Shown piece after piece: positions 52,615 through 62,715 of a stretch of DNA of 64,000 nt. Under the pieces are notes generated by a model. That model had not been told where the DNA came from and did no database searches. It saw only the letters and a list, made by a program, of their open reading frames with translations. Where the stretch lies: assembly GCF_019703545.1 (NCBI RefSeq), contig NZ_AP018771.1:124001-188000 (forward strand), read 5' to 3'. The stretch comes from Haemophilus influenzae (GTDB taxonomy: Bacteria; Pseudomonadota; Gammaproteobacteria; Enterobacterales; Pasteurellaceae). How positions within the stretch are numbered: position 1 is the stretch's first letter; each line of letters starts with the position of its first letter. A program made the position numbers and the translations under genes.

Positions 52615-54396
52615 TTAGTATAGCCGATTCAATTCTTCTTGGCTAAAGATTTGTGGGTTTTCTTTATTTTGCAAAATTTGATAGTAAAAATCATAAGCGA
52701 CTACATTTTGCACATAACCACGAGTTTCATAAAAAGGAATAGATGCAACAAATTCATCTAATGCTAATTTTCCATTAGCTCGGCTTAACCATTTTTCTAC
52801 TCGATTTGCCCCTGCATTATAAGCGGCTGCAATCAATATTCGATTATTAGGATATTTTCCACTGAGTTCATTCAGATGTGCGGTACCTAGCAAAATATTA
52901 TTCAATGGTTTGAATAAATCTTGTTCGCCTTGATAAGGTAGTTGATTATTCTCTGCAGTCAATTTTGCCGTGCTTGGCAAAAGCTGCATTAAGCCTCGAG
53001 CATTTGCTGAAGATTGTGCCATTGGATTCCAAGCACTTTCTTGACGAGCGATTGCCATAGCAAAAGTTTTGCTGATATTCAAATTCTGTAATGCAGCATT
53101 GAAGTATTCAGAATAAGCATTTGGCAGACGAAGAGACAGGTAATCCCACGCTTTTGCCACAATAGAAGCATCAACAACTAATTCAAACCATTGCTGATTT
53201 TTGGCATATTCAGAAAGTTTTAGCTGAGTTGTGAAATCAACATTATCAAGTAAAATTCGCCAGCGTTGTTTTGCTAAACCATTTCGTCCAAGTTCTCTTA
53301 ATTCTGTAATCATTGCAAAAACTTGCTTAAAAGGAAGTTGTTCAGCTTGAGTAAAACTTGGTGCAATAGGGACATTCAGTTGATATGCTTGTTTTAATTG
53401 TGTAGCCGCTAACATTGGATAAAAGCCACGCTCTTTTGAAAGTGCGGTCAGTTTTTTGGTATTTTTTGATATATCTTGTTTAGCTTCCCAATAACGCCAT
53501 TCTTGCTTACTTTTTGATTCGGCAGAAAGCAAATTTAGCCAAGAGGTTAATTCAGTTTTTTGCCAAATAGCCATTCGTAAACGGCGTTCGGTTAAATTAT
53601 CAGTCTGTAATTGTCGGATTTGTTCATCACGCCATTTTTGAAAATCAGCGTTTTCATTATCAAAAAAACGATTTAAAAAGGCTATCTTCCACTGTTTGAT
53701 TTCATCTTCTGAGAGTTGCCAAGTATTTGCCCATTTTTGATAGGATTCAAAACTTAGGTTATTCATTTGTTCAGGTAGCGTTTTAAGATAACGTGGGAAA
53801 GCATCAATTAATACGGTTTTATCTAAAGTGTTAGGATCACTTTTTCTTACAATTTCAGCAAGTTGTTTAGGATTTTCTACTTGATTTTGCTCTTTTTGAA
53901 CCCTGTTATTTTCTTTAGCATTATCTGAAGTTGCTGATGTTTGTTGTTCGTTTAACGTGGATAGTTTTTGTAATAAGGCTTGAAATGCTAGCGTCACAAA
54001 AGGGTAATTTTGTTGCACTAACGCATTGAGTTCATTTATTGCTTGTTGTTTTCCTTGAATATCATCATTCTGCAAAAAGGCGATTTTTGTCTCCCAAAAT
54101 CGAGCAAGCAGATCATATTGCAAAGGGTAGCCTTGCAATGAGTCTATTAAGGTTTTTGTGATATTTTGAGTCGCTTCAGAAAATTGCTGTTTTTTTACCG
54201 CACTTTTTAGCAAACCTTCAACTTGCAAAAAGACTTCACGTTGTTTTAGACGTTTTAAATAATCTTGATGCTGCGCCAGCTCCCAGTTTTGTTTCTCTTG
54301 CTCAAGATTGATTGATGCTGTTGCCGTATTAGGCGAATCGGCAAAAGCAGAAAGTGCGGTAAAAATACAGAGAGAAATTAAGGCGACTTTTTTCAT
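52615..54396 (-). CDS. slt: Soluble lytic murein transglycosylase Slt
   Basis: Periplasmic muramidase that cuts glycan strands with formation of anhydro-muramyl ends. The 593-residue precursor has a signal peptide (MKKVALISLCIFTALSAFA) and long alpha-superhelical U/L domains (about 20-430). The C-terminal lysozyme-like domain has AIARQESAWNPMAQSSANARG near residue 450 (catalytic Glu), GLMQLLPSTAK and AAYNAGANRVEKWL near 528. It is somewhat shorter than E. coli Slt70 (645). Two or three uptake signals in the gene. Confidence 0.93.
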   Translation of the reverse strand: MKKVALISLCIFTALSAFADSPNTATASINLEQEKQNWELAQHQDYLKRLKQREVFLQVEGLLKSAVKKQQFSEATQNITKTLIDSLQGYPLQYDLLARFWETKIAFLQNDDIQGKQQAINELNALVQQNYPFVTLAFQALLQKLSTLNEQQTSATSDNAKENNRVQKEQNQVENPKQLAEIVRKSDPNTLDKTVLIDAFPRYLKTLPEQMNNLSFESYQKWANTWQLSEDEIKQWKIAFLNRFFDNENADFQKWRDEQIRQLQTDNLTERRLRMAIWQKTELTSWLNLLSAESKSKQEWRYWEAKQDISKNTKKLTALSKERGFYPMLAATQLKQAYQLNVPIAPSFTQAEQLPFKQVFAMITELRELGRNGLAKQRWRILLDNVDFTTQLKLSEYAKNQQWFELVVDASIVAKAWDYLSLRLPNAYSEYFNAALQNLNISKTFAMAIARQESAWNPMAQSSANARGLMQLLPSTAKLTAENNQLPYQGEQDLFKPLNNILLGTAHLNELSGKYPNNRILIAAAYNAGANRVEKWLSRANGKLALDEFVASIPFYETRGYVQNVVAYDFYYQILQNKENPQIFSQEELNRLY

Positions 54397-54411
54397 ATTA
54401 CGTTATTTAAA

Positions 54412-54708
54412 TTAAAAGACTTTTTTAAACGGCTTTACAATAACATCCGCATATACGCCAGCTTCTACATAAGGATCTTCTGCTGCCCAGTCTTTTGCCG
54501 CTTGTAGATTTTCAAATTGAGCAATAACGGTTGAACCTGTAAAACCAGCTTCACTCGGATTTTCATCATCAATTGCAGGATTTGGGCCTGCTGTCAGTAA
54601 GCGATTTTCCGCTTGAAGTTGTTTTAAACGAGCCAAGTGTTGCTCGCGTACGGCAAGACGCTTTTCTAACGTATTGGGAATATCTTGGGCAAAAATAACA
54701 TAGTACAT
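54412..54708 (-). CDS. yciI: YciI-family protein
   Basis: Small dimeric protein of the muconolactone-isomerase-like fold, function not established. The 98-residue product begins [20 protein letters not shown] then REQHLARL, has [19 protein letters not shown] and ends [17 protein letters not shown], matching YciI (98 residues in E. coli). It follows yciA by 16 bp. Likely cotranscribed with the yci genes. Confidence 0.93.
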   Translation of the reverse strand: MYYVIFAQDIPNTLEKRLAVREQHLARLKQLQAENRLLTAGPNPAIDDENPSEAGFTGSTVIAQFENLQAAKDWAAEDPYVEAGVYADVIVKPFKKVF

Positions 54709-54724
54709 AATGATTTCCTTTCAT

Positions 54725-55189
54725 TTACAAGGGTTGTTCTGAAATTAAGGCTAATGCTTTTTCTAACTCTTGGTTATTTTCACGGGGAATCGTGCGAGAG
54801 CGACCATTATTATCAACTGCAACAAAAGTAAATACCGCATCGGTGACACAATAACGTTCGCCAATTGGCTCACTCGCCACTTTTTTTACCCATACTTCTA
54901 CTTTAATTTTAATGGAAGAACGCCCAACTTTGAGACATTGACCGTAGCAACAAACAACATCGCCCACAGAGATTGGTTTGATAAAATTCATACTTTCAAC
55001 GGCAACAGTAACCACGCGTCCGTGTGCGATTTCTTTCGCTAAAATCGCGCCGCCCATATCCATTTGAGACATAATCCAGCCACCAAAAATATCTCCGTTA
55101 GCATTGGTGTCAGAAGGCATCGCCAAAGTTCGTAGTAAAAGAACTCCTTTTGATTGGCGACCATTTTTATCAGTAAAATTGGCAGACAT
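54725..55189 (-). CDS. yciA: Acyl-CoA thioesterase YciA
   Basis: Hot-dog-fold thioesterase with broad acyl-CoA activity, cytosolic. The 154-residue protein has LRTLAMPSDTNANGDIFGGW near residue 22, the catalytic-region signature of YciA, and MDMGGAILAKEIAHGRVVTV near 43. Its ATG overlaps the last base of the yciB stop (TAATG). The structure of the H. influenzae protein is known in the literature; the family is well supported. Confidence 0.95.
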   Translation of the reverse strand: MSANFTDKNGRQSKGVLLLRTLAMPSDTNANGDIFGGWIMSQMDMGGAILAKEIAHGRVVTVAVESMNFIKPISVGDVVCCYGQCLKVGRSSIKIKVEVWVKKVASEPIGERYCVTDAVFTFVAVDNNGRSRTIPRENNQELEKALALISEQPL

Positions 55190-55746
55190 TATTTCTCTCC
55201 GTCTTTTGAATTTGAGCCATCTTTAGGCAAATAACGATAAATATAAACTCCCGAAATAATGGTTGCAATCACTGTCATACCAATAATTCCGAAAGATTTG
55301 AAATCAACCCAAGCCTCTTCCGACATATTATGGCTGATATAAATATTTACCAACATACAAATAATAAAGAATATTGCCCAACCAAAATTCAATGTATTCC
55401 AAGCCTTTTCGGGCAATTGTAGCTCTTTACCAAGTAACTTTTTGATTAATGGGGTTTTAAATTGAAATTGTGCGACGAGCAAAACAATAGCAAATAAGCC
55501 ATTGATAATTGTCACTTTCCATTGCAAATAGCGGATTTCATTAAAGTAAGCGGTTAAAAGTCCAAAAAAAACGACCGCACTTGCCATAATTTTTTGTTGT
55601 TTTTCAACTATTCCGTATTTCCATTTTAAAATCACGATCTGCAAAATTGTTGCAACCACTAATACGATGGCTGCTTCACGTACACCACCGAGTTTGTAAG
55701 TGATAAAAAATAAAATTAAAGGGATAAAGTCAAGGAGTTGTTTCAT
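55189..55746 (-). CDS. yciB: Intracellular septation protein A (YciB)
   Basis: Inner-membrane protein linked to septation and envelope integrity. The 185-residue protein starts [20 protein letters not shown] and has five spans, with [20 protein letters not shown] near 125 and [16 protein letters not shown] near 153. The length is that of E. coli YciB (179). It contains an uptake signal (55574) and follows yciC by 5 bp. Confidence 0.93.
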   Translation of the reverse strand: MKQLLDFIPLILFFITYKLGGVREAAIVLVVATILQIVILKWKYGIVEKQQKIMASAVVFFGLLTAYFNEIRYLQWKVTIINGLFAIVLLVAQFQFKTPLIKKLLGKELQLPEKAWNTLNFGWAIFFIICMLVNIYISHNMSEEAWVDFKSFGIIGMTVIATIISGVYIYRYLPKDGSNSKDGEK

Positions 55747-55751
55747 ATTGA

Positions 55752-56486
55752 TTAATCCTTCATAAATAAGCTGTAGAAACGATAAGTCACTACTAGCATG
55801 AAAATATTAAGTAATGCGGTGAAAATGCCTATTACCATATCAAATATAGCATTATTGGAAAATGCGCTTAATTGGAAAATAAGAATTGGCACGAAAAAAT
55901 AAACCAGTAGGGTGTAAATAAACAATACGCCTTTTCGAGTATTTCCTCGCATCCAAATTTTTCGGATAGTTTGCGAAAGTGCCTCTTGAGTAGAAAGATA
56001 ATGTACTACCGTTAAATTTAAACGGACAAAGAACCAAACGCCAACAAGCATCGCGATAAGTGACATAATAGAGGGCGATTTTTTTGTGAGTAATGCAGCA
56101 AAGGCTTCACCAAGACCAAGTAACATTGGTGCAACCATTAATAGATCTAACACAATTACGCCTGCAAAACGGCGCAAGGTAAGTGAGAAGGTTTCACCTA
56201 AAGTGCGATAATTTTGTAGGCTAATTTTATGGATTGAGGTTAATCCCCAAGCTGCAATAAAGCTCGTTAAAATTTGAGTGATTGCAACTGAAAATATAAA
56301 ACTTGTGATATCTGTATTGGCGAGATTTAATACATCATTTTTATTTTCATCATTAACTGAAAAACTTAAAAGTGCACTCGCGCTTTGCACAATAAATAAA
56401 ATTGCGACAAATTGCAGCATAATTTTTTTCTGATTACGGAAGAAATTCCAACTGTCTTGCAATACTTGTGTAAAGTTAATTAGCAT
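55752..56486 (-). CDS. yciC: YciC-family membrane protein
   Basis: UPF0259 inner-membrane protein of unknown role. From ATG 56486 it is about 244 residues ([20 protein letters not shown]), with six spans and [20 protein letters not shown] near 102. Its place upstream of yciB-yciA fits the conserved yci cluster. The longer frame from 56516 has no better support. Confidence 0.88.
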   Translation of the reverse strand: MLINFTQVLQDSWNFFRNQKKIMLQFVAILFIVQSASALLSFSVNDENKNDVLNLANTDITSFIFSVAITQILTSFIAAWGLTSIHKISLQNYRTLGETFSLTLRRFAGVIVLDLLMVAPMLLGLGEAFAALLTKKSPSIMSLIAMLVGVWFFVRLNLTVVHYLSTQEALSQTIRKIWMRGNTRKGVLFIYTLLVYFFVPILIFQLSAFSNNAIFDMVIGIFTALLNIFMLVVTYRFYSLFMKD

Positions 56487-56575
56487 TTTTTTCTCTCTAT
56501 GAAAATGGTGGCGCAATTATACAGGGTTTGCCGATTATTGCATAAATATCCTTAATTCAGAATTGAATAGATAAA

Positions 56576-56603
56576 ACAAAAGTGGACAAATTTGCCCACT
56601 TTT
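56576..56603 (-). terminator. Terminator after mglC
   Basis: AAAAGTGGACAAA and TTTGCCCACTTTT form a 13-bp near-palindrome with one mismatch. On the minus strand it follows the mglC stop and ends in TTTTGTTTTAT. Confidence 0.75.
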
Positions 56604-56631
56604 CATTCATTTTATTAAGATTGCGTCAGCT

Positions 56632-57642
56632 TTATTTTTTCTTCGCATATTTTAACGAGTCAATGGCTACCGCTAGAATGATAATGCTACCTTTAATGAT
56701 GTATTGCCAGTAAGGGTTTACACCGATGTAAGTTAAACCGTAGTTGATAACAGTAAAGATAATAACCCCAGTGATAACACCAATTACTGTACCTACCCCA
56801 CCAGCAAAAGATACGCCACCCACTACGCAAGCGGCGATAGCATCTAATTCATACATAAAACCTAAGTTGTTAGTTGCAGAACCGATACGACCCGCTTCAA
56901 GCATACCACCAAAGGCATAGAACATACCTGCAATCATATAGATTGCAACTAAGTTACGAGCAACATTCACGCCTGAAACTTTAGCTGCTTCTGGGTTACC
57001 CCCAATAGCAAATACGTTTTTACCGAAACGAGTTTTGTTCCACATAATCCATACTAATAATGCTGCAATAGCTGCATAAATCGTGATGTAAGAGAGTTTA
57101 AAGCTGCCGACTCGGAAGAATCCTTGAGCAAATGTTGAGAAATTTTCACTAAAACCTGCGATTGGAGAACCACCTACAGCATCATAGTATAGTGAGTTGA
57201 AACCATATATGATGATCATTGTACCCATGGTTGCGATGAATGGAGTTACATTTAAGTAAGCGATAACTAAACCATTCACTAAACCAATTACTGCACCGAT
57301 AGCACAAACTGCGAGAATAACCACTGGAATTGGTATTTGTCCCATTTCAGGGAACACGCGGTTAATATTTTCCATTGATTGCAACATTGTTGCAGAGATA
57401 ACTGCAGACAAACCAACTTGACGACCTGCAGATAAGTCAGTCCCTTGTGTAATCAATAAACCCGCAACCCCTAAAGCAATAATTAAACGTACAGAAGATT
57501 GGGTTAAGATGTTACTGAAATTGACTAAATTTAAAAATGTCGGATCTTGTGCAATGATGATGCCGAGCAAAATCAATAACACAAAATAAATCGCATTTTG
57601 TTTTAAGAGATCAAAGGATTTGTTTTTTTCTAAGGCACTCAT
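56632..57642 (-). CDS. mglC: Galactose/methyl galactoside ABC transporter permease
   Basis: Membrane component of the galactose importer. The 336-residue protein has eight to ten spans, with QGTDLSAGRQVGLSAVISAT near residue 65, FIATMGTMIIIYGFNSLYYD near 134 and the cytoplasmic NPEAAKVSGVNVARNLVAIY near 215, close to E. coli MglC (336 residues). It follows mglA by 16 bp. Intact. Confidence 0.96.
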   Translation of the reverse strand: MSALEKNKSFDLLKQNAIYFVLLILLGIIIAQDPTFLNLVNFSNILTQSSVRLIIALGVAGLLITQGTDLSAGRQVGLSAVISATMLQSMENINRVFPEMGQIPIPVVILAVCAIGAVIGLVNGLVIAYLNVTPFIATMGTMIIIYGFNSLYYDAVGGSPIAGFSENFSTFAQGFFRVGSFKLSYITIYAAIAALLVWIMWNKTRFGKNVFAIGGNPEAAKVSGVNVARNLVAIYMIAGMFYAFGGMLEAGRIGSATNNLGFMYELDAIAACVVGGVSFAGGVGTVIGVITGVIIFTVINYGLTYIGVNPYWQYIIKGSIIILAVAIDSLKYAKKK

Positions 57643-57658
57643 AATTCATTCCTTATGT

Positions 57659-59179
57659 TTATAAATATTTTGCCGCGAGTTGCAAAATTTCTTCTTGCGA
57701 TGTTTTTGCGCTTTCAACGATACCTGCTAATTTACCGTTACTCATTACTAAAATGCGATCAGTCACACCCAGTAATTCTGGCATTTCTGATGAAATCATA
57801 ATAATGCCTTTATCTTTTTTAGCGAGTTCTTGAATAAGTTGGTAAATTTCAAATTTTGCCCCAATATCGATACCACGAGTCGGCTCATCTAGCATCAAAA
57901 TTTCAGGTTGAGTTAAAAGCCAACGACCAATAATGACTTTTTGTTGGTTACCACCAGAAAGAGAACCAATTGTAGTTCTGTGTGATGGTGTTTTAACATT
58001 CATTGAATCAATTACCCACTGGGTATCACTTTTCATCTTCTTCGTGCTAAGTAATTTCCACGGAGTGAGATAAGATTTCATATTTGAAATCAATGAATTA
58101 AACTCAATGCTTAAATTAGAATAAATCCCCGTTGAACGACGCTCTTCAGTAACCAATGCAAAGCCATTATTAATCGCTTCAAGTGCGGTATGATTTTTCA
58201 CAGTTTTTCCGTGTAACTTAATCGTTCCTTCGATTAATTCACGTACGCCAAAAATAGCTTCAACGATATCGGTACGTTTAGCCCCCACAAGCCCTGCAAT
58301 ACCGAGAATTTCACCTTTGCGTAATTCAAAAGATACGTCTTGAATGGATGGTTGATTTTTAGCGGTAAGATTTTCCACCTGCAAAATAACTTCTTTTGGC
58401 ACGTTGGTTTTTTCAGGGAAACGCTGTGTTAATTCACGCCCTACCATCATTCCAACAATTTGTTCCATTGTGGATTCTTTCACGTTTACCGTGTTGATCC
58501 ATTTACCGTCGCGTAAAATAGTAATTTCATCACAGATTTTGAAGATTTCATCCATTTTGTGAGAAATATAAATAATGCCGCAACCGCGTTGTTTTAATTT
58601 GTCGATAATTTTAAACAGATGCTCAACTTCTTTTTCAGAAAGCGAGGATGTTGGTTCATCCATGATTACGATTTTAGCGTTATACGAGAACGCCTTCGCA
58701 ATTTCGATCATCTGCATTTGAGAAACTGAAAGTTTGGCGACTTTTTCTTTCGGATCTACATCAATATCCAATTCATCAAAAATCGCTTTAGTATCACGGT
58801 ACATTTTGGCGTGATCAACAAAAGGACCTTTAAGTGGATAGCGTCCAAGCCATAAATTATCCATTACGCTAGTTTGGCGCACGAGATTGAGTTCTTGGTG
58901 CACCATTGAAATACCATTTTCAAGGGCTTCTTTAGATGTTTTGAAATTGACGGGTTCGCCTAAGAAAAGAATTTCGCCTTCATCTTTGGCATAAATACCG
59001 AATAAACATTTTAGTAATGTAGATTTGCCCGCGCCATTCTCACCCATTAAGGCATGAACAGAATGTGATCGAACCGTTAAGTTTGCGTTATCTAAAGCTT
59101 TTACGCCTGGAAAGGACTTGCAGACATTGGTCATTGTGAGCAGCACTTGGCTGTCTTGACATTGAGTTTGAGCTGTCAT
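57659..59179 (-). CDS. mglA: Galactose/methyl galactoside ABC transporter ATP-binding protein
   Basis: Double-ATPase subunit of the galactose importer. From ATG 59179 the product is 506 residues, the E. coli length. Walker A is [16 protein letters not shown] near 43, and [16 protein letters not shown] with [14 protein letters not shown] near 170 are the signature and Walker B. The second domain lacks a classical Walker A but has [17 protein letters not shown] and [17 protein letters not shown] near 402. It contains an uptake signal (58181) and lies 65 bp after mglB with a hairpin between. Confidence 0.96.
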   Translation of the reverse strand: MTAQTQCQDSQVLLTMTNVCKSFPGVKALDNANLTVRSHSVHALMGENGAGKSTLLKCLFGIYAKDEGEILFLGEPVNFKTSKEALENGISMVHQELNLVRQTSVMDNLWLGRYPLKGPFVDHAKMYRDTKAIFDELDIDVDPKEKVAKLSVSQMQMIEIAKAFSYNAKIVIMDEPTSSLSEKEVEHLFKIIDKLKQRGCGIIYISHKMDEIFKICDEITILRDGKWINTVNVKESTMEQIVGMMVGRELTQRFPEKTNVPKEVILQVENLTAKNQPSIQDVSFELRKGEILGIAGLVGAKRTDIVEAIFGVRELIEGTIKLHGKTVKNHTALEAINNGFALVTEERRSTGIYSNLSIEFNSLISNMKSYLTPWKLLSTKKMKSDTQWVIDSMNVKTPSHRTTIGSLSGGNQQKVIIGRWLLTQPEILMLDEPTRGIDIGAKFEIYQLIQELAKKDKGIIMISSEMPELLGVTDRILVMSNGKLAGIVESAKTSQEEILQLAAKYL

Positions 59180-59195
59180 ATCCAACCTCTTTAAA

Positions 59196-59218
59196 AAGGG
59201 GAAGATCCACTTCCCCTT
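59196..59218 (-). terminator. Intercistronic hairpin between mglB and mglA
   Basis: AAGGGGAAG, loop ATCCA, CTTCCCCTT is a perfect 9-bp stem followed on the minus strand by TTTTT. It can partly terminate or protect the mglB transcript, giving more binding protein than ATPase/permease. Confidence 0.75.
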
Positions 59219-59244
59219 AGATTACAACAAAAATTGATGGAAAA

Positions 59245-60240
59245 TTATTTTAAGAAGTCACCTAAGTTATCTTTATCCACACCAACATAAGGAATGCGTA
59301 CAACACGGTCTTTTAATTCCCATTTTGTGCCTTCAGTTGCAGATTTACCTTGTGCTAAATTGTTAGATAATTGAACAACTGCTTTACCTTGGTTTACACT
59401 ATCGTTTAATACTGTACCCGCAAGTTCGCCTTTACCAATCAATTGTAATGCTTCTGGTAACGCATCCACACCAAAGATAGGTAATTTTTTACCGTGTGCT
59501 TTTGTTGCTTCTAACGCACCTAATGCCATACCATCGTTGTTAGAAATAATGACTTCAATGTCGTTCGCTTTAGAGCTAGATAACCAAGCATCTACTTTAT
59601 CTTTCGCCATTGCAGCATCCCACATACCAGTATCAATAAATAATTGTTCAGTTTGGATACCTTTCGCATTAAGTTCTTCTACAACATATTTTGTACGCAC
59701 TTCCGCATCTGGATGACCAGGTTCGCCTTTTAATAATACAAATTGGATTTTGCCATCTTTATTTAAGTCAAGAGCTGGATTCGCTTTCCATTGTTTTGCA
59801 ATTAAATCCCCTTGAATTAAACCTGATTCTTTTGGATCAGTACCTACATAGTAAGCCTGTTCATAAGAACCGATAGCTTTTGCACCAGGGTCTTTGTTAA
59901 AGAATACGACAGGAATATTATCTGATTTTGCCTTGCCAATAATAGTTGGAGCTGCCGCTGGGTCCACCAAGTTAATCGCGAGAGCTTTCACGCCTTTAGA
60001 GAGTAAGATATCAACTTGGTCATTTTGAATAGATTGTGCATTTTGAGAGTCATTCATTAAGAGTTTAATGCCACCGACTGCTTTAGCTTCTTTATCGATT
60101 TCTTTGCGCATTAAAGACATAAAGTTATCATCATATTTATAAATCGTTACCCCAATACGATTATCTGCAGCAAAACTTGCAGATGCTGAACCTAATGCAA
60201 TAGCGAAAGCGACGGTACTTAACACGGCTGTTTTTTTCAT
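59245..60240 (-). CDS. mglB: Galactose-binding periplasmic protein MglB
   Basis: Periplasmic receptor for galactose/glucose, which also gives ligand to a chemoreceptor in E. coli. From ATG 60240 the product is 331 residues, with a signal peptide ([20 protein letters not shown]...FAADN). [20 protein letters not shown] follows the cleavage site, and [21 protein letters not shown] near 167 is the calcium-binding loop. The two lobes end with [16 protein letters not shown]. It is the first gene of mglBAC, with a CRP site and a GalS-like operator upstream. Confidence 0.96.
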   Translation of the reverse strand: MKKTAVLSTVAFAIALGSASASFAADNRIGVTIYKYDDNFMSLMRKEIDKEAKAVGGIKLLMNDSQNAQSIQNDQVDILLSKGVKALAINLVDPAAAPTIIGKAKSDNIPVVFFNKDPGAKAIGSYEQAYYVGTDPKESGLIQGDLIAKQWKANPALDLNKDGKIQFVLLKGEPGHPDAEVRTKYVVEELNAKGIQTEQLFIDTGMWDAAMAKDKVDAWLSSSKANDIEVIISNNDGMALGALEATKAHGKKLPIFGVDALPEALQLIGKGELAGTVLNDSVNQGKAVVQLSNNLAQGKSATEGTKWELKDRVVRIPYVGVDKDNLGDFLK

Positions 60241-60336
60241 AATAACACTCCTATTTGGAAGGTTGATGTGGATAGATAAGGTTGTGCACATCATAAATAA
60301 ATTATCGTAATTAATCTATGAGCAAATTTGCAAAAA

Positions 60337-60350
60337 TGAAAATGATTACA
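60337..60350 (-). promoter_or_regulatory. Candidate GalS operator for mglBAC
   Basis: TGAAAATGATTACA matches 13 of 14 positions of the GalR/GalS pattern TGNAANCGNTTNCA. It lies between the CRP site and mglB, where an operator is expected. Confidence 0.5.
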
Positions 60351-60366
60351 TAAAAAATTATGAATT

Positions 60367-60382
60367 TGTGATCCATGTCACA
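60367..60382 (-). promoter_or_regulatory. CRP-cAMP site for mglBAC
   Basis: TGTGA-TCCATG-TCACA carries both perfect half sites of the CRP consensus with N6 spacing. Only 2 bp separate it from the galS stop. It lies about 125 bp upstream of mglB and fits catabolite activation. Confidence 0.85.
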
Positions 60383-60384
60383 AA

Positions 60385-61383
60385 TTAGCGCGATTCCACC
60401 GAAAAACGGCGTACCAAAGTAGGGTTAAATTGAACTACTGGAGGTGTAATTATTTTCTCGTCAGTTAGACTTAATGCTAATTTAGCCGCATAAGTTGCCA
60501 TTAAATCAATAGGATAGCGAATTGTGGTTAGTTTTGGGATCAAATAACGGGCAATCGGCATATCATCAAAACCAATAATTGAAAATTGGCTTGGTACGCT
60601 GATATTGTTTTCATTGAGAACTGAAATGGCTCCCGCCGCCATTGAATCGTTATAAGCAACGACAGCCGTAAGATTTTTGTTATAACTAAGTAAATCAATC
60701 ATTGCTTTTTCGCCGCCTTCAAAGTCTGGGCTATTGAGTGTTATCGCCTGTTCAATGATGGGATAATTGTGATCTTTTAATGCGGCAAGATAACCATTTC
60801 TTCTTTCAACTTCATCAAAAATGGCGTGATTTGAACCGATATATGCAATATGTTGATGCCCATAACGAATAAGCATTTCCGTGGCTAAATAAGTGCCTTT
60901 TTGGTTATCTAAACTGACACAACGATGTTCATAACCTTTAATAACACGGTTAATGATTACCATTCCTGGCACAGTATTTAAATAATGGCTTAATTCATCA
61001 TCAGATAAGGCTTTAGAATGTACAACAAGAGAACTGCAACGCTTACGTAATAAGGTATTGATCGCCTCTCGCTCTTTTTCTGCGTGATGATAACCAATGC
61101 CAATTAAAATCGTTTTTTGATGTGATTCTGCTACTTTGTCCACCGCTTTCACTAAAATCGCAAAAAAGGCATCCGTCACATCGGTCACTACCACTCCAAT
61201 TGTATCCGTGTTTTGCACAGCAAGGGCTTGAGCATTTGCATTAGGTTGATAAGCTAACTGTGCAATAGCTTGTTCCACCGCAAGGCGTGTATTTTCACTA
61301 ACAGAAAGAGAGTGATTTAATACTCGGGATACGGTAGCGACAGATACATTGGCTAATTTAGCGACATCTCGAATAGTACTCAT
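60385..61383 (-). CDS. galS: Galactose regulon repressor (LacI family)
   Basis: DNA-binding repressor that releases on galactose or fucose. The 332-residue protein has the LacI helix-turn-helix [23 protein letters not shown] (1-24) and hinge, then the periplasmic-binding-like core ([23 protein letters not shown]-like region, [20 protein letters not shown] near 275). It lies between mglB and galT, as galS does in E. coli. The longer known regulon supports GalS or GalR; I chose galS from position. Confidence 0.93.
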   Translation of the reverse strand: MSTIRDVAKLANVSVATVSRVLNHSLSVSENTRLAVEQAIAQLAYQPNANAQALAVQNTDTIGVVVTDVTDAFFAILVKAVDKVAESHQKTILIGIGYHHAEKEREAINTLLRKRCSSLVVHSKALSDDELSHYLNTVPGMVIINRVIKGYEHRCVSLDNQKGTYLATEMLIRYGHQHIAYIGSNHAIFDEVERRNGYLAALKDHNYPIIEQAITLNSPDFEGGEKAMIDLLSYNKNLTAVVAYNDSMAAGAISVLNENNISVPSQFSIIGFDDMPIARYLIPKLTTIRYPIDLMATYAAKLALSLTDEKIITPPVVQFNPTLVRRFSVESR

Positions 61384-61445
61384 AACTTTTCCCTTGTTAT
61401 AATCTATAAATCTTATATTTTGATCATAAATAATTTACGATAAAT

Positions 61446-61459
61446 TGAAAGCGGTTACT
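61446..61459. promoter_or_regulatory. Candidate gal operator in the galS/galT intergenic region
   Basis: TGAAAGCGGTTACT matches 13 of 14 positions of TGNAANCGNTTNCA. It lies 63-76 bp upstream of galS and could serve autoregulation or the galT promoter. Confidence 0.6.
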
Positions 61460-61508
61460 TTCATAAGTATGAACTAAATCATAAAATTTTTTGCTTATTT
61501 TCTTATTT

Positions 61509-61524
61509 TGTGACAAAGATCACG
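61509..61524 (+). promoter_or_regulatory. CRP-cAMP site for galTKM and/or galS
   Basis: TGTGA-CAAAGA-TCACG has a perfect left half and a 4/5 right half of the CRP pattern. It lies 66-81 bp before the galT ATG. Confidence 0.8.
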
Positions 61525-61553
61525 GTTTATTCACAATAATTTAGTATAAATTA

Positions 61554-61569
61554 ATGTAATCGCTTACAT
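61554..61569 (+). promoter_or_regulatory. GalR/GalS operator in front of galT
   Basis: ATGTAATCGCTTACAT is a near-perfect palindrome fitting TGNAANCGNTTNCA in full. It overlaps the region 21-36 bp upstream of galT, a typical operator position. Confidence 0.85.
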
Positions 61570-61589
61570 TGATAAAAACAGGAGTCAAA

Positions 61590-62639
61590 ATGACCGCACT
61601 TTTTGAACCTACAGAACATCCACATCGTCGCTACAATCCGTTAATCGATCAATGGGTTTTAGTTTCGCCACATCGTGCAAAACGCCCGTGGCAAGGACAA
61701 CAAGAAAAAGTGAATGAAGAACAAAAACCAAGTTATGATCCAACTTGTTATCTTTGCCCAAACAATAAGCGTATTACAGGGGAATTAAATCCAGATTATC
61801 GTAAACCTTATGTGTTTAAAAATGATTTTTCCGCGCTTTTAGAAGATACGCCAGCCCCTGAGAAATCCTCAGATCCTCTTTTCCGAAGTTCTCAAGCTCG
61901 TGGCGAAAGTCGAGTTATTTGTTTCTCTCCAGATCATAGTAAAACATTGCCATTATTGACCGCACTTGAGATTGAAGATGTGATTAAAGTATGGCAAGAA
62001 CAACTTCGTGAGCTTGGTGCGAAATACCAATGGGTGCAAATTTTTGAAAATAAAGGGGCGGCAATGGGGTGTTCTAACCCACATCCGCATGGTCAAATTT
62101 GGGCGAATAGTTTCTTGCCAAATGAAGTTGCTCGTGAAGATCGTACACAACGTGATTATTTATTAAAACATAGTTCAGTAATGTTAGTTGATTATGTAAA
62201 ACGAGAACTAGAGTTAAAAGAACGTATTGTGGTTGAAACTGAATATTGGGTAGCTTTAGTGCCTTATTGGGCTGTTTGGCCATTTGAAACATTGCTTTTG
62301 CCAAAAACTCACGTAAAACGTTTAACTGAATTAAGTGACGAACAATCAAAAGATCTTGCGGTTATTTTGAAAAAATTGACGACCAAATACGATAATCTCT
62401 TTGAAACCTCTTTCCCATATTCAATGGGATTTCATGCGGCACCATTTAATGGCGAAGATAACGAACATTGGCAGTTACATGCTCATTTTTACCCTCCTCT
62501 TTTACGCTCAGCAACTGTGCGTAAATTTATGGTGGGATATGAAATGTTAGGCGAAAACCAACGCGATTTAACGGCGGAACAGGCTGCAGATCGATTACGA
62601 GCCTTGAGTGAAGTTCATTATAAAGAAAGAACTAAATAA
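61590..62639 (+). CDS. galT: Galactose-1-phosphate uridylyltransferase
   Basis: Leloir-pathway enzyme exchanging UMP between UDP-glucose and galactose-1-P. The 349-residue product starts ATG 61590 ([18 protein letters not shown]) after AGGAG. It has [12 protein letters not shown] near residue 48 (Zn region) and [20 protein letters not shown] near 152, with the catalytic HPH. The start codon sits in an uptake signal (61593-61601). A longer frame from 61569 is rejected. It precedes galK. Confidence 0.96.
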   Translation: MTALFEPTEHPHRRYNPLIDQWVLVSPHRAKRPWQGQQEKVNEEQKPSYDPTCYLCPNNKRITGELNPDYRKPYVFKNDFSALLEDTPAPEKSSDPLFRSSQARGESRVICFSPDHSKTLPLLTALEIEDVIKVWQEQLRELGAKYQWVQIFENKGAAMGCSNPHPHGQIWANSFLPNEVAREDRTQRDYLLKHSSVMLVDYVKRELELKERIVVETEYWVALVPYWAVWPFETLLLPKTHVKRLTELSDEQSKDLAVILKKLTTKYDNLFETSFPYSMGFHAAPFNGEDNEHWQLHAHFYPPLLRSATVRKFMVGYEMLGENQRDLTAEQAADRLRALSEVHYKERTK

Positions 62640-62715
62640 TATAGTCAGTTCCCCTCTTTAGCTTTAGCAAAGAGTGGTGCAGATCGAGTATAGATTTAAT
62701 ATAAAGGATAGAAAT

